Below, piece after piece: positions 1 through 9,480 of a DNA stretch of 64,000 nt; the first letter of the stretch is position 1; each line of letters opens with the position of its first letter. The DNA is from an endosymbiont of Galathealinum brachiosum. GTDB lineage: Bacteria > Pseudomonadota > Gammaproteobacteria > SZUA-229. The DNA lies in contig QFXC01000014.1 in the NCBI GenBank assembly GCA_003349885.1, positions 62,001 to 126,000 of the forward strand. Reading direction: 5' to 3'. The notes below the pieces were generated by a model that saw nothing but the letters and a program-made list of their open reading frames with translations, was not told where the DNA came from and made no database searches. The position numbers and the translations under genes are program-made.

Positions 1-434
1 TTCAAAAATACTGGTTAATTGAAGCTGGAATAACCTATCAGGATACAAGTGATGATATTAATAAAAATCTGGAACCAGCGTACTCTCCAGATTTACTCTC
101 ACATATTAAACTTAGCTATAAAAGTAGAAAATCAACGTATTCACTTATAAGTCGATATGTAGACGAGATGGAAAGCTTCTACGATCCTGGTATAGACAAT
201 GGGGACGGCAGTTTTGGCAATCGAACAGGTGATAAAATAAATAGTTATGCAACTCTGGATGCGAACATAAGAATAGATAACATCTATGAGGGTTTTTACC
301 TTAATGTAAAAGCGAATAATCTTCTGGATAAAACCATTCGATACCCGAACAACAATGACAACAACACTCTTCTCGACAAGGGAACGCTTGGCAATGAAAG
401 AATCATTACTGTTACTGTTGGTATCGATTTTTAG
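1..434 (+). CDS. TonB-dependent outer-membrane receptor, C-terminal end (partial)
   Basis: The reading frame is open from the left edge, so the gene begins outside the window and only about 143 residues are seen. Alternating hydrophobic and polar stretches, the motif LNVKANNLLDKTIRYP and the final strand ending in Phe (TVGIDF) are typical of the last strands of a TonB-dependent receptor barrel. Such receptors take up ferric siderophores, cobalamin or other large ligands across the outer membrane using TonB energy. The ligand cannot be told from this fragment. The first ATG in frame is at 168, but coding continues upstream of it, so it is not the start. Confidence 0.8.
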   Translation, partial: QKYWLIEAGITYQDTSDDINKNLEPAYSPDLLSHIKLSYKSRKSTYSLISRYVDEMESFYDPGIDNGDGSFGNRTGDKINSYATLDANIRIDNIYEGFYLNVKANNLLDKTIRYPNNNDNNTLLDKGTLGNERIITVTVGIDF

Positions 435-499
435 ATAAGGAATAATATAATTATTGTGATTATAGAAAATCTCTGTTTATACATTCTATTTTTAGCATA

Positions 500-1201
500 T
501 TATTGAATATTAAACATTTTTCTGTAGGCCTGCTCAAGACTCATCGATCTATCTTTATAATCAATAACATCTCCAATGATTATCTCTATCTGTAAGTTCT
601 TTTCACGATTTACAATCGCTCTTCGTAAGATATCATTGGCATTATCTTTTATATAAACAGGTAAAATAGGTAACCTATTTTTAACTGCAATCAGTTGAGA
701 TCCTTCTTTAAACTCGGTTAGATCAGTATCCTCTTTATTACGAGTGCCTTCAGGAAAAACAAAAATGGAAACACCTGTACTCAAGCCTTTTTTAATGTCC
801 TTGAAAAAGGAGCCCATTGTATTTGACTCTCTATCCAGCAGAATAGAACCGCCATTACGCACGAATAAACCAAAGAAAAACGAATTATAAAGTTCCTTTT
901 TTGAAATCCATAACCCCAGGATAGGTGTGTTTTTTAAAGCCTGCTCAATAATACAGGGATCGATTATGCTTCGATGATTGGAGATCAGTAAATACTGACC
1001 CTCAGGATCAATTTTATCTGCACCCGTTACGATTATTTCAATGTTAAGCCTTGAAAGCAGCGTATCACTATACTCAAGGCGCAGTTTCTTCTTCTCAGCA
1101 TTGCTTGATGCTTTCTTTAATTTAAAACCATATTTGTTTGTTAAATACAGCGCGTACAGCGCCATTCTTACCTGTTTCAGACTCAAAAAAGCAACCCTCA
1201 T
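500..1201 (-). CDS. 1-acyl-sn-glycerol-3-phosphate acyltransferase-like protein (PlsC family)
   Basis: Membrane-associated acyltransferase of about 233 residues that should move a fatty acyl group to lysophosphatidic acid or a related glycerolipid. The catalytic NH-x4-D box is at residues 75-81 (H76, D81). The acceptor-binding FPEGTR box is at 149-154, and the FVRNGGSILLDR block lies between them at about 113-124. The first 30 residues are hydrophobic and basic, which fits membrane attachment. The gene stands alone, divergent from the DsrE-like gene. I see no clear ribosome binding site at the first ATG, so the start could be slightly downstream. The exact acceptor is inferred from the family only. 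Confidence 0.85.
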   Translation of the reverse strand: MRVAFLSLKQVRMALYALYLTNKYGFKLKKASSNAEKKKLRLEYSDTLLSRLNIEIIVTGADKIDPEGQYLLISNHRSIIDPCIIEQALKNTPILGLWISKKELYNSFFFGLFVRNGGSILLDRESNTMGSFFKDIKKGLSTGVSIFVFPEGTRNKEDTDLTEFKEGSQLIAVKNRLPILPVYIKDNANDILRRAIVNREKNLQIEIIIGDVIDYKDRSMSLEQAYRKMFNIQ

Positions 1202-1290
1202 ATTTTGAGACGCGATTATAACAGGACTTGGGTTCAGGCTTTAAATTATCTATAGAATTATTAGTTAATAGCATTATATTTCTAAAAGAA

Positions 1291-1314
1291 GGTCGTTTTG
1301 GTCAAAAAACGACC
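1291..1314. other. Inverted repeat in the divergent intergenic region 1202-1519
   Basis: GGTCGTTTT and AAAACGACC form a 9-bp stem with a 6-base loop. It has no T tract on either strand, so it is more likely a protein-binding or RNA structural site than a terminator. The rest of this 318-base gap is AT-rich and holds no gene. Confidence 0.35.
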
Positions 1315-1427
1315 AATCACTTGCATGAAATTCACCCATTTACCTGATTTTTCTCTAATCAAGTCAAACAAACTGCTGCTTTTTAGTCTTTTAAAAACAT
1401 GGCTTATACCTTAATAAAATATTGAAT

Positions 1428-1443
1428 AATGATATTTATCATT
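1428..1443. promoter_or_regulatory. Fur-like inverted repeat upstream of the DsrE-like gene
   Basis: AATGATA-TT-TATCATT is a perfect inverted repeat whose half-sites resemble the AATGAT units of Fur boxes. It lies about 80 bases before the start at 1520. The spacing differs from the classical 7-1-7 arrangement, so the assignment is weak. Confidence 0.3.
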
Positions 1444-1519
1444 GCTCAAAATAGTAAAAAACTGATAAAAATCAGGTAGTAATTGTTAATAACACCATAT
1501 GACTTAATAGGACTTTGTT

Positions 1520-1948
1520 ATGAAAAAATCATTATCTATAATATTCTTCACCCTTCTATACTTCGTAGTTAACACATCCGCATTTGCGGATAACTCGGAT
1601 AAAAAACTTTTCGTTAATTTAATATCGGATGATCTAGATCGTGCTGCAATGGCACTTGGTATCAGTAATAAGGTGTTAAGCACTGAAAATATTAAAGTAA
1701 CAATATTTTTAAGTGCTCAGGGCGTTCGTTGGGCTGATAAGAACATCCCTCAGAATAGTTATGTTAATGGTAAAACGATTCCCGAGATGTTACAGGCTTT
1801 TATGAAAGCTGGTGGTCAGGTTATTCTCTGTAAAATGTGCATGAATAATGTAGGCGGGATAAAACAGAGTGAAGTTATAGATGGTATTAAATTCACAGGT
1901 ACACTTGAAGCATTGTTTGCTGATGACACAACGGTACTAACCTATTAG
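1520..1948 (+). CDS. Exported DsrE-like sulfur-carrier family protein
   Basis: A 142-residue protein with a clear signal peptide (cleavage near AFA-D, residue 23) followed by a DsrE/DsrF-type fold. Family members move persulfide sulfur on a conserved cysteine in sulfur oxidation or tRNA thiolation. The loop VILCKMCMNN holds C104 and C107, the place where DsrE-like proteins carry their cysteines. The signal peptide sets it apart from the cytoplasmic DsrEFH and TusBCD proteins, so its carrier role would be periplasmic. No dsr genes are adjacent. Family assignment is fairly sure; the substrate is inferred. Confidence 0.75.
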   Translation: MKKSLSIIFFTLLYFVVNTSAFADNSDKKLFVNLISDDLDRAAMALGISNKVLSTENIKVTIFLSAQGVRWADKNIPQNSYVNGKTIPEMLQAFMKAGGQVILCKMCMNNVGGIKQSEVIDGIKFTGTLEALFADDTTVLTY

Positions 1949-2030
1949 ATATCTGATTAAGGTCAGAGTATATTTTATTCTAATATCAGATTACATTATC
2001 CTCTGCCCTTATTTAATTAAGTAGCATTAG

Positions 2031-2495
2031 ATGTTAATAAAAACAAAAATCCAGATCTTCACTGGTTTAATTTTTCTCAGCATTGTTAGTAGTATTTACC
2101 CTGGGCTCTGCCAATTGAGTCCATTTCCCATGGTACTACTTGGATCCGGTCCTTTTATTTTATACGGTATGATATATTTACTGATTAAACGAGAGAGCGT
2201 ATTAATTAGCTGCATTTGGGCCATATCTATTACATTATTTTTAACATTATTATCTCAATATACCATCTATTCTAATTGTAAAGGCACTACATACGGTTAT
2301 TCAGCTCTACCATATTTGTTTGTAACGCTTAGTAATTACATGATAGCCGGTCTGGCATTTTTTATCGCACTGAACAGTTATTTTCGTAATCATGAAAACA
2401 AACCATTAAACAGTATCGCATCATTTATAAGCGCATCAGGTATAATTATTATGGTGACAATTCTTGTGGTGACTCTTATTGAAATTTTGGCATAG
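2031..2495 (+). CDS. Small integral membrane protein, unknown function
   Basis: A 154-residue hydrophobic protein with about four membrane segments (near residues 7-25, 32-50, 57-75 and 93-115) and a last one at 129-152. Cysteines at the first loop (GLC) and in SNC could pair in the periplasm. I do not recognise a family. It lies between the DsrE-like gene and another small membrane protein on the same strand, with gaps of 82 and 162 bases, so a shared transcript is possible but not shown. Confidence 0.6.
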   Translation: MLIKTKIQIFTGLIFLSIVSSIYPGLCQLSPFPMVLLGSGPFILYGMIYLLIKRESVLISCIWAISITLFLTLLSQYTIYSNCKGTTYGYSALPYLFVTLSNYMIAGLAFFIALNSYFRNHENKPLNSIASFISASGIIIMVTILVVTLIEILA

Positions 2496-2657
2496 TCATT
2501 ACGGTTTATTCAAGCTAATATAAAATTACCTATTAAAACTAAAACCTTAACTGTGATATTTGGTACATTCATTAAAACACATAATGATATATTATAACTC
2601 CATATATTAACGGCATTAAGGTCAGGAAACATCTAATTAAATCTACAGAAAGATTAT

Positions 2658-3023
2658 ATGCAATCACTTGAAAGCTGGTTTTCTTTAATAGCTCTCTTTA
2701 TTTTATGCTTCACTATTATTGGTGGAGCAGCGACGGCTTTCGTTCGTCTCTTCGATATAAACACCCCCATCGACATAGGTCTACTTCATGGTCGCGCTGG
2801 AGTAGTTGGCACTTTATTATTAATATTATCTATAGTCATTGGTAATGAAACGGGGCAGACTATAAAACCAGCAATTGGATTTCTAACATTAACTGTGCTG
2901 GGAGGAATTACACTGTATTTTATTATCAGAAGAAAAGGCATTTTACCCAGAAGTATAATTCTCATACACGGCGCTCTCGCTATAACAGCTGTTCATACCT
3001 TAATTTTCGGTTTTAATATTTAA
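2658..3023 (+). CDS. Small integral membrane protein, unknown function
   Basis: A 121-residue protein with four predicted membrane helices (about residues 9-30, 45-62, 70-88 and 97-118). Histidines lie in or near the helices (LLHGRAG, LIHGALAIT, AVHTLIFG), a layout also seen in small haem-binding or cytochrome b561-like membrane proteins, but there is no firm family match. The gene is the second of two membrane proteins before the CHAT gene, on the same strand. Confidence 0.6.
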   Translation: MQSLESWFSLIALFILCFTIIGGAATAFVRLFDINTPIDIGLLHGRAGVVGTLLLILSIVIGNETGQTIKPAIGFLTLTVLGGITLYFIIRRKGILPRSIILIHGALAITAVHTLIFGFNI

Positions 3024-3156
3024 GCACGAAAATCGAAGCCATATTAGTAACAGTCATTTTACTTTCACAGCTAACATTACGAGCAAGTATCACTTATATC
3101 CGAAACCATCGTATTTGTGTATTATTGATTCCCCTTAATAGACTAACACCAGAATA

Positions 3157-4470
3157 ATGAAAAGATATAATTTACTACTTCTATTAATTTTATTCATACA
3201 GACATCATTAGCATTCTGCGAGAATAATATACCAGTTAATATAACTGAAGATTTCAATAAGGCAGCTAATCATCATAAAGGGATGTTTAAAAGTTTAATG
3301 GGTATGCGTGGATTTCCGAGTCTTAAAGATCGATCAGCAACATTAGACAATATTCTCAATAAATTAGCCAGTTATGAAAAACCAACAACATTACTGTTTT
3401 ATGAAAATAATGAAAATGAGCTAAGGATATGGACACTGAATAACAATAGACAGGTAAATTTAAAAAAAATACAGATATCTTCAAGTGATCTTGAGCAGAA
3501 AATTATTGGATTTAGAAAGACCATCAACTCACTAAGCTCTCAAATCGATAGAGCGCCTAAACTAAAACGTGGCATAACAAGGAATGCTAAAAAAGTAAAT
3601 AAAACGAGTCTAGATGAAATCAGCCAACTGTTAGTACCGGAAGAGCTTCATAAAATACTTGATAACACTGAACAACTCTTAATTATTCCATCATCAGCTA
3701 TTGGAAGCATTCCATTTGCCATGTTAGATTTTCCTGGCAAAGATGGAAAACAACTTGTAGATTCTGTTTCCATTACCATACTACCTAGTTTATTTGATAC
3801 AGATAATGCTCTGCCCCGTAGATACGTAAGTACTAACAACCATAATACGTCTCTAATTGTCGGTAATCCTGAATTTTATAATGATTCTGACTGGCATTTT
3901 CCACAACTACCCGGTGCAGAACATGAAGCCAGAATAGTTTCTAAATATTTAAATTCTTCCCCGTTAACTGGAAGTAATGCTAATAAGTCAGATGTTCTTA
4001 AAACAATCGAAACAGCTGATATTATATATTTTGCAACACACGGCGTTGCCAGTGTTGACTCCCCTCTTGATGAAAGTTTCATTGCATTAGCCGGTACAGA
4101 CTTTAAAAGCAGTCGATTAACTGCTAGAGAAATACAAAACCTTTCTTTACAGGCAAAACTGGTAGTTTTAAGTGCCTGTCAAACAGGACTTGGTAAAACT
4201 GAAGACGCGGGTATCATAGGACTCGCCAGAGCATTTAAAATCGCAGGTGCTGAAGAAGTACTGGTAAGCTTATGGAATGTTGATGATGAAGTAACAACTG
4301 AATTGATGACAAGCTTTATGAAAACCTATTTAGAAAGCACTGAGAATGCTTCATCTGCTTTAAGAACAACAATGGCCATGATGCGCACTAAACATAAAGA
4401 CCCCAGGCTATGGGCATCATTTACTGTATTTAGTGGTGAAGGCACTGTTATTGAACAAACAGATAATTAA
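3157..4470 (+). CDS. Exported CHAT-domain protein (caspase-like cysteine peptidase fold)
   Basis: A 437-residue protein with an N-terminal signal peptide (about residues 1-20), an unassigned region to about 150, and a CHAT domain to the end. The predicted catalytic dyad is present: His295 in YFATHG and Cys341 in SACQTG. The family signature continues as GIIGLARAFKIAGA and VSLWNVDDE. CHAT proteins are caspase/separase relatives; some are known proteases, and most bacterial ones are uncharacterised. There are no TPR repeats before the domain, which many CHAT proteins have. Export would put it in the periplasm, unlike the cytoplasmic CHAT proteases of defence systems. Its substrate is unknown. 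Confidence 0.85.
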   Translation: MKRYNLLLLLILFIQTSLAFCENNIPVNITEDFNKAANHHKGMFKSLMGMRGFPSLKDRSATLDNILNKLASYEKPTTLLFYENNENELRIWTLNNNRQVNLKKIQISSSDLEQKIIGFRKTINSLSSQIDRAPKLKRGITRNAKKVNKTSLDEISQLLVPEELHKILDNTEQLLIIPSSAIGSIPFAMLDFPGKDGKQLVDSVSITILPSLFDTDNALPRRYVSTNNHNTSLIVGNPEFYNDSDWHFPQLPGAEHEARIVSKYLNSSPLTGSNANKSDVLKTIETADIIYFATHGVASVDSPLDESFIALAGTDFKSSRLTAREIQNLSLQAKLVVLSACQTGLGKTEDAGIIGLARAFKIAGAEEVLVSLWNVDDEVTTELMTSFMKTYLESTENASSALRTTMAMMRTKHKDPRLWASFTVFSGEGTVIEQTDN

Positions 4471-4551
4471 TTCATCAAAAAATATTATGATCGAAAGAGC
4501 TAAAAGACAACCGTCTCTATTCCTAAAGAACAGTGTCTTTAACCTCTTTTT

Positions 4552-6255
4552 TTACACACCACGTCTGATTGTATTCAAGGTCTGCTCAAAACGTTCACGT
4601 CTGTCAGGATTATTACGACGATTTTCTTCACTGTATCTGCTCTTTTGTGCCCGGTACCAGGTAGGTACAATAAAACCGAGTATAAAGGTCACTATCCCCA
4701 TTCGAGTAACAATAGCCCAGAACGTCGCACCTTCAATAGGATCCGGTCTTAACGGCTCTAATAAAGGTATAACTATAAAAGCAGCAATCAGCATTAGACT
4801 AATTGCACAAATAACTGCGTCTTTAAGGTCGCCCCACTGTCGATAACGCTGCCAGCCTTTTAACTTTGTTATAACTGGATATTCACCAGTGGTTAAACGT
4901 ATTGACAATAAAATGGCAATACCACTATGAAGAAAACTCCATGGATAAGAACATTTTGTATATCGTTCAACGCCTGTATATTCACAAAAACCAGTAGGCT
5001 CTAAAAATAGACCGCCAATGTAAAAAGTCATAAATGCAATAAACGCGGCAATCAGGCCTGACAACAGAGGGTAAACTACATTCGGTCCATATTGTTTTAA
5101 TGAAAAATCACATATTCGTGGGCAGAATCGCGCAAGTACAATTGGTGTCAAAACAGCACTAAACATAATACAACCAATCATAATCGCTTTTACAATACCC
5201 AGTTTATATGCAAGAGGAAACACAATGAATGAACATAAAATAATAGTCAGTATCAACATATCATTTGGGTTAGGGAGCGGACTAATACCTTCAGCTTCAA
5301 GTTTGAAACCCAGTTTACCAAACTGTTTAACTCTATCGGCATCGCTATAATGAGAATGTAAAGAAATTCCAGCTAATAAAGAATAAATCTTACGTAATAA
5401 ATCTCTACAGTTATCTCGAAATTCAGACTCTCGTTTTGTTAACTCTTCACTTTTTTCCCCACTATTTAATCTTAACTTATCTAAACAGACCCGGGCATCA
5501 GCAACAAGATTCTGTTGTATCTCTTTAACAACATCCACAGATCGTCTTTCACTATCAGGTTCTTTTAGTACAGCAAAAGCTGTTTTATAATGATCATCTG
5601 CTTCCCAGTAGTTTATGTTTTCAATTAATAACAGACACTTACACCAGAGAGACTGGGTAGTAGCAAACTCACTATTGTAAACAACATCTACAGCATGAAA
5701 ATTATCTTCAACTGCCCTGTTTCGTACCTTCTCTACCAGATCAGCCTGTGGATTATAGGGAGCCCTTTTTAGGCGGTTTATCTCACGTAATTGCTGAGCA
5801 GGAATTAACGCACGTTCATACAGGATCGACCGAATACCAATATCGGCCCAGCGAAATGGTGGCACATTAGGCAATATCAAGATAACAAATGCTGCAATCA
5901 CAAGTGGACCTGCATTGGTTATATCTGGAAGCCCCTCCTGTACAAACCATAGAATTATCTGCTGAAACTGGCTGCTGATACCAGGTTGCAATAAGACTAA
6001 TAGATAAATTAACATCGCCAGTAATGCATACAGAAATTGATAAAGACGAAATCGAAATGCTGTGGTATTGGCACGAGGTGGTCTTAACAGTAAATTATGT
6101 TTACCGGGATTGAAACTCAATATTTGACTGAGTTTATCTTTCCAGTTTAAATTATCAGATGTTGATTGTGTTTGCAGTATATGTGGATTATTGAAACGAT
6201 ACATTGCTGATAAGAGCACAACAAGCGCCCCAAGCAGAAGAATTAAGCCATCCAT
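4552..6255 (-). CDS. Large multi-pass membrane protein, unknown function
   Basis: A 567-residue protein starting after a good ribosome binding site (GGAGGG) just upstream. It has a first helix at residues 3-20, two more between about 70 and 130, a cytoplasmic-looking charged region at about 145-325, then five or six helices to about residue 535 and a basic C-terminal tail. The soluble middle part is rich in charged residues and could be helical. I do not recognise the family. It is convergent with the CHAT gene (82-base gap), so no shared transcript is implied. Confidence 0.65.
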   Translation of the reverse strand: MDGLILLLGALVVLLSAMYRFNNPHILQTQSTSDNLNWKDKLSQILSFNPGKHNLLLRPPRANTTAFRFRLYQFLYALLAMLIYLLVLLQPGISSQFQQIILWFVQEGLPDITNAGPLVIAAFVILILPNVPPFRWADIGIRSILYERALIPAQQLREINRLKRAPYNPQADLVEKVRNRAVEDNFHAVDVVYNSEFATTQSLWCKCLLLIENINYWEADDHYKTAFAVLKEPDSERRSVDVVKEIQQNLVADARVCLDKLRLNSGEKSEELTKRESEFRDNCRDLLRKIYSLLAGISLHSHYSDADRVKQFGKLGFKLEAEGISPLPNPNDMLILTIILCSFIVFPLAYKLGIVKAIMIGCIMFSAVLTPIVLARFCPRICDFSLKQYGPNVVYPLLSGLIAAFIAFMTFYIGGLFLEPTGFCEYTGVERYTKCSYPWSFLHSGIAILLSIRLTTGEYPVITKLKGWQRYRQWGDLKDAVICAISLMLIAAFIVIPLLEPLRPDPIEGATFWAIVTRMGIVTFILGFIVPTWYRAQKSRYSEENRRNNPDRRERFEQTLNTIRRGV

Positions 6256-6768
6256 ATCACACCCTCCGTAGCATTAATAATAAGCGATTCTAATATACCA
6301 AAATAAATGCATTAACAACAATAAACTTTTCTTTTAAATGAAAATAATAGTTAATTTAAACAAGTTTTATTAACTAAGATAGACACGACATTTACCAGGT
6401 TGACCTATATACAAACATTAAGTCAATACTTTCAATAACTTGCATAAAGTGATATGTTGGATTTGAAAAGCTTCACTCCTACAGAGATTTAGAATTTATG
6501 CTTAAAAGAAAAACTCAGTCTGGAAAAAAATAAAGAAATACAGAATTTTATACACTAAAGTATAAATACATCACAGGAAAATTATGAAGAGTCATTAAGA
6601 AATTCCGCTCCACCCGTATTAACATGGGATACAACAACCTACACAATGATGGAGATGAGCTTATATTTGAGGTAACAACAATGACAATATCAAATAAATC
6701 TAGTATTAGTGGAAAAATCAGTTACGAAACTAAATAAATTTTATATAAATAGTCGATAATACAAACCT
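6256..6768. other. AT-rich gene-free stretch
   Basis: About 510 bases upstream of two divergent units. It must carry the promoters of the membrane protein ending at 4552 and of the small genes from 6769. Short open frames around 6560-6740 look faintly protein-like but have no convincing start and would need a frameshift to join. I see no RNA gene or repeat. Confidence 0.4.
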
Positions 6769-6936
6769 ATGAATAAAAGAATAATAAACTTACTGCTCTT
6801 TATATTAATTCTGACTGGATTAGCTTTTGCAGCCGTTCCTTTTCTTAGCTCTTATGAACCTGTGAAAGCCGTAAATAATCAGATCAAAGATGATGCAATA
6901 AAAAATACAGGAGTAATAAAAGACAATCAACCATAA
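6769..6936 (+). CDS. Short exported or single-pass membrane peptide, unknown function
   Basis: A 55-residue open frame: basic start (MNKRI), hydrophobic segment at residues 6-24 ending in AFAAV, then a polar tail of about 30 residues. It can be a signal peptide with a small secreted product or a membrane anchor. It ends 8 bases before the next gene on the same strand, which supports it as the first member of a three-gene unit of small membrane proteins (6769-7562). Confidence 0.5.
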   Translation: MNKRIINLLLFILILTGLAFAAVPFLSSYEPVKAVNNQIKDDAIKNTGVIKDNQP

Positions 6937-6943
6937 TGTCTAT

Positions 6944-7291
6944 ATGACCAATAAAATATTTAAACCCAGAGGTGATATTAGCCGCTATATCGATACTGCA
7001 ATTACATTTATTATTAGTATCGCCAGCCTGTTTATATACTACAGCATCAATCATGTTTTATGTATTGATGCTGTATGCAAGAAACTAACCATAACCAGTT
7101 ACTGGGTATCATCATCAGGTTTATACATTCTATATGCTATTTCTTCATTTATATCTGGAATATACTTATTTAAAACAGGAGAATTAGCCAGAATCTACGC
7201 TATGTCTATCATTATAGTTATATGCAGTAGTTTTATTTTATGTGCAATGATGTTTTTTGCTATCGCACGTGAAATTTCCACTTTCACCTAG
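6944..7291 (+). CDS. Small membrane protein, unknown function
   Basis: A 115-residue protein with three predicted membrane helices (about residues 17-36, 48-70 and 84-108). A pair of cysteines (C40 and C45) sits in the loop after the first helix. No family is recognised. It follows the 55-residue gene by 7 bases and precedes a zinc-ribbon membrane protein by 34 bases, so the three probably share a transcript. Confidence 0.55.
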   Translation: MTNKIFKPRGDISRYIDTAITFIISIASLFIYYSINHVLCIDAVCKKLTITSYWVSSSGLYILYAISSFISGIYLFKTGELARIYAMSIIIVICSSFILCAMMFFAIAREISTFT

Positions 7292-7325
7292 ATCACCTAC
7301 CTTCTAACCGGTTAATAATAAAACT

Positions 7326-7562
7326 ATGTGGAATCAAATTAGAGGTCTGGAAGAAAAAATAAAACACAGAAAAACGCTAAAAATCTACAGTCGCTGTGGA
7401 TTTTATTACTCTAAGACCGAAACTTCATGCCCTCATTGCGCAGACATGGATGATGAAACAGTATTAAGGCAGCTGGCAAGGAAAAAGCATTTCAGACTAA
7501 GCCTGGGTAAAGGCATGTTTATAGCCGCCATTTTAATTCTATTACTTATGATAATCATATAA
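7326..7562 (+). CDS. Small zinc-ribbon-like protein with C-terminal membrane anchor
   Basis: A 78-residue protein. Residues 17-45 include CGFYYSKTETSCPHC, a possible zinc-ribbon half with one further cysteine-poor side, and residues 57-76 form a hydrophobic membrane anchor. The usual four-cysteine knuckle is incomplete (C23, C34, C37), so metal binding is uncertain. It is the last gene of the small-membrane-protein unit. Confidence 0.5.
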   Translation: MWNQIRGLEEKIKHRKTLKIYSRCGFYYSKTETSCPHCADMDDETVLRQLARKKHFRLSLGKGMFIAAILILLLMIII

Positions 7563-7610
7563 ATTAAATAAATAAAAATCTGATCTGAGCTTTACGCTAT
7601 TACTACTACG

Positions 7611-7631
7611 TCCTGTTACGAAAAAACAGGA
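7611..7631. terminator. Probable terminator between convergent genes
   Basis: TCCTGTT and AACAGGA form a 7-bp stem around an AC-GAAAA loop between the end of the gene at 7562 and the end of the minus-strand gene at 7633. No long T tract follows on either strand. Confidence 0.4.
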
Positions 7632-7632
7632 T

Positions 7633-9468
7633 TTACTGTATACCACTTTGCATTGCCAATGCATCGCCTATTATCTGACGAACCCTTTTCGATGGTTCAG
7701 TACGAATAAGATTTTGTAAAACCGGTTTATACTCAGGATGTTTCGCTAAATTTGATCCCATAAAATTTGCCATAGAATAACGAGCTGACTCATAGGTTTC
7801 GGTTTGAATAGCCTTACTTATACTGGCCATCATTTCTGAGGTATTGGTTAATGGTAATCGGCTTAATGAATCAGCCATAGCTTCACGAACCTGACTATTT
7901 CTCTCTAGCTCAAAACGCGAGGTTAATGCTTTAGCACTTTGTTCAGATGACATTAAGCCGAGCGACAACGCTGCTGCGCGTCGTATGGCAGGCTGGTCAT
8001 TATCTAAAAAGGTGCTTACATTTGAAACCACTTCTGTATCTCGAGTATTACCCAGCGCATAAATAAACGTTGTCTGTTGTTGAGTATTGCTATTGTTGTT
8101 AGCACCACTGATTAGCTCATCACGCAATGCCGGATAATCTGGATTATTGGCCACTTTCATATTGCCGCCAATGCTACCTAGTGTATAAGTAGCCGTATTT
8201 GAAATTTGCGGACGCTCAGTATAAGCCGTATCCCACAGCGCTTTCACAGTTTCAACGCTAGGTTCATTGATTCCTGCCAGTGCAACGGCTGCCCTCAATG
8301 CATCACGGGTAGACCAGTCAGCACTTGTCATAACCTGAGTCAGGGCCGCCTGAGCTTCGTCTGTCGCGGCCAGCTCCAAAGCCAGAAACAAATCCGCACG
8401 TGTTCGATCACTCAGCTTCCGGGTTTGCATTTGCTCAAGCAGAATTTCTGGCATTGTGCCATCAACACGCAGCAGATCTCTTAGAATATGAATGCGCTTG
8501 CTCCTTGCCTCAACTGCCGCATCTAATGCTGGCACTTCATCAATCAGTTTCCTGCGTGCCTCCTGCTGAGAAAGTTGAGGAATTGCCTTTGCAGGTTTAA
8601 GCAAAATTGGCTGTCGTGTCGCTGCTATAAAACTCCAACGATCTTTATGAATACTCACCTGATTACTTGAAACAAAATTAACTTGAGCATGATTATTAAT
8701 GTGTAATGTCGGGCCATTCTTACCGGGTGTTTGAATAGTTTCATCTACTGTCATACTGGTGATCCAGCTAAACCTCTCATTGAGCTGAATGCTTTCTTTC
8801 GAGGTGATAGTTGCTTTGTTAAGCATGGGTGATGAAGATAAAACAACAAAGTCATGCTTATTCTTTTCAAGCTGAGTTGAGCTAACTCGCTGATAAGTTG
8901 CCAGATATTCACCGGAAGCATTTTTTTCTTTAACAACCCAGTTTTGTTTACCCTCTGGCCTGGATTTCTCTGGTTTAGACTGCTTCGGAATTGATATAGT
9001 GAAAGTACGCACAATGTTTTCCAACATGCTTTGTTCCTGACCGGTAAGCCCTTCCGAAAATTCAAATTTTTCTGGAACACCGCCTGCTGTAAACTGAACT
9101 CTAAACGGGAGCTCAAGCATCTGATTCATCTCCGGATCAGATTGTCCGGAGATATTGATTCGTACATCTGATAACTGCATTCCTACTCGCGTATTATCTT
9201 TACCTGCTTCCAGGGTAACCATATCGAGTAATGAACGAATACTAACCTGAACATTTTGACTGTCACTGGTGCCAAACATATTTAAGCGACTGGATGAATC
9301 CATCACTACTCGATATCGCTGGGAAACACCTACCTGCCAATGAATAACGTGGGGCTCATTTTGCTCAAGCGTATTATTAACACTCCAGCTTGCCTGTAAA
9401 AACCAGAACACACCCACACTGACTGAAATTAATAATAATGAAAAAATAAGTCCCTGTTTTTCTTTCAT
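7633..9468 (-). CDS. Membrane-anchored HEAT-repeat protein resembling the N-terminal module of vitellogenin-type lipid-transfer proteins
   Basis: A 611-residue protein. Residues 1-27 form a signal anchor. Residues 40-290 look like a beta-rich domain (phrases such as RYRVVMDSSSRLNMFG and FTAGGVPEKFEFSEG). Residues 300-605 are HEAT-like helical repeats. One repeat reads YALGNTRDTEVV, then FLDNDQPAIRRAAALSLG, close to the ALGN...VR.AA pattern of the helical domain of large lipid-transfer proteins (vitellogenin, apoB, MTP). That domain order, beta sheet then helical repeats, is the basis for the comparison, which is inference. It starts 12 bases after the 763-residue lipoprotein gene, with an AGGAAACGG ribosome site overlapping that gene's stop, so the two are probably translated together. 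Confidence 0.7.
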   Translation of the reverse strand: MKEKQGLIFSLLLISVSVGVFWFLQASWSVNNTLEQNEPHVIHWQVGVSQRYRVVMDSSSRLNMFGTSDSQNVQVSIRSLLDMVTLEAGKDNTRVGMQLSDVRINISGQSDPEMNQMLELPFRVQFTAGGVPEKFEFSEGLTGQEQSMLENIVRTFTISIPKQSKPEKSRPEGKQNWVVKEKNASGEYLATYQRVSSTQLEKNKHDFVVLSSSPMLNKATITSKESIQLNERFSWITSMTVDETIQTPGKNGPTLHINNHAQVNFVSSNQVSIHKDRWSFIAATRQPILLKPAKAIPQLSQQEARRKLIDEVPALDAAVEARSKRIHILRDLLRVDGTMPEILLEQMQTRKLSDRTRADLFLALELAATDEAQAALTQVMTSADWSTRDALRAAVALAGINEPSVETVKALWDTAYTERPQISNTATYTLGSIGGNMKVANNPDYPALRDELISGANNNSNTQQQTTFIYALGNTRDTEVVSNVSTFLDNDQPAIRRAAALSLGLMSSEQSAKALTSRFELERNSQVREAMADSLSRLPLTNTSEMMASISKAIQTETYESARYSMANFMGSNLAKHPEYKPVLQNLIRTEPSKRVRQIIGDALAMQSGIQ

Positions 9469-9480
9469 TTTTACCGTTTC

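Noticed and set aside
6540..6740. Two short overlapping frames that could be a broken gene
   Set aside because: Joining them needs a one-base shift, neither has a good start, and I recognise no family, so I list the stretch only as gene-free.
8206..8600. Plus-strand open frames inside the HEAT-repeat gene
   Set aside because: They are shadows of a long minus-strand gene with clear domain structure.
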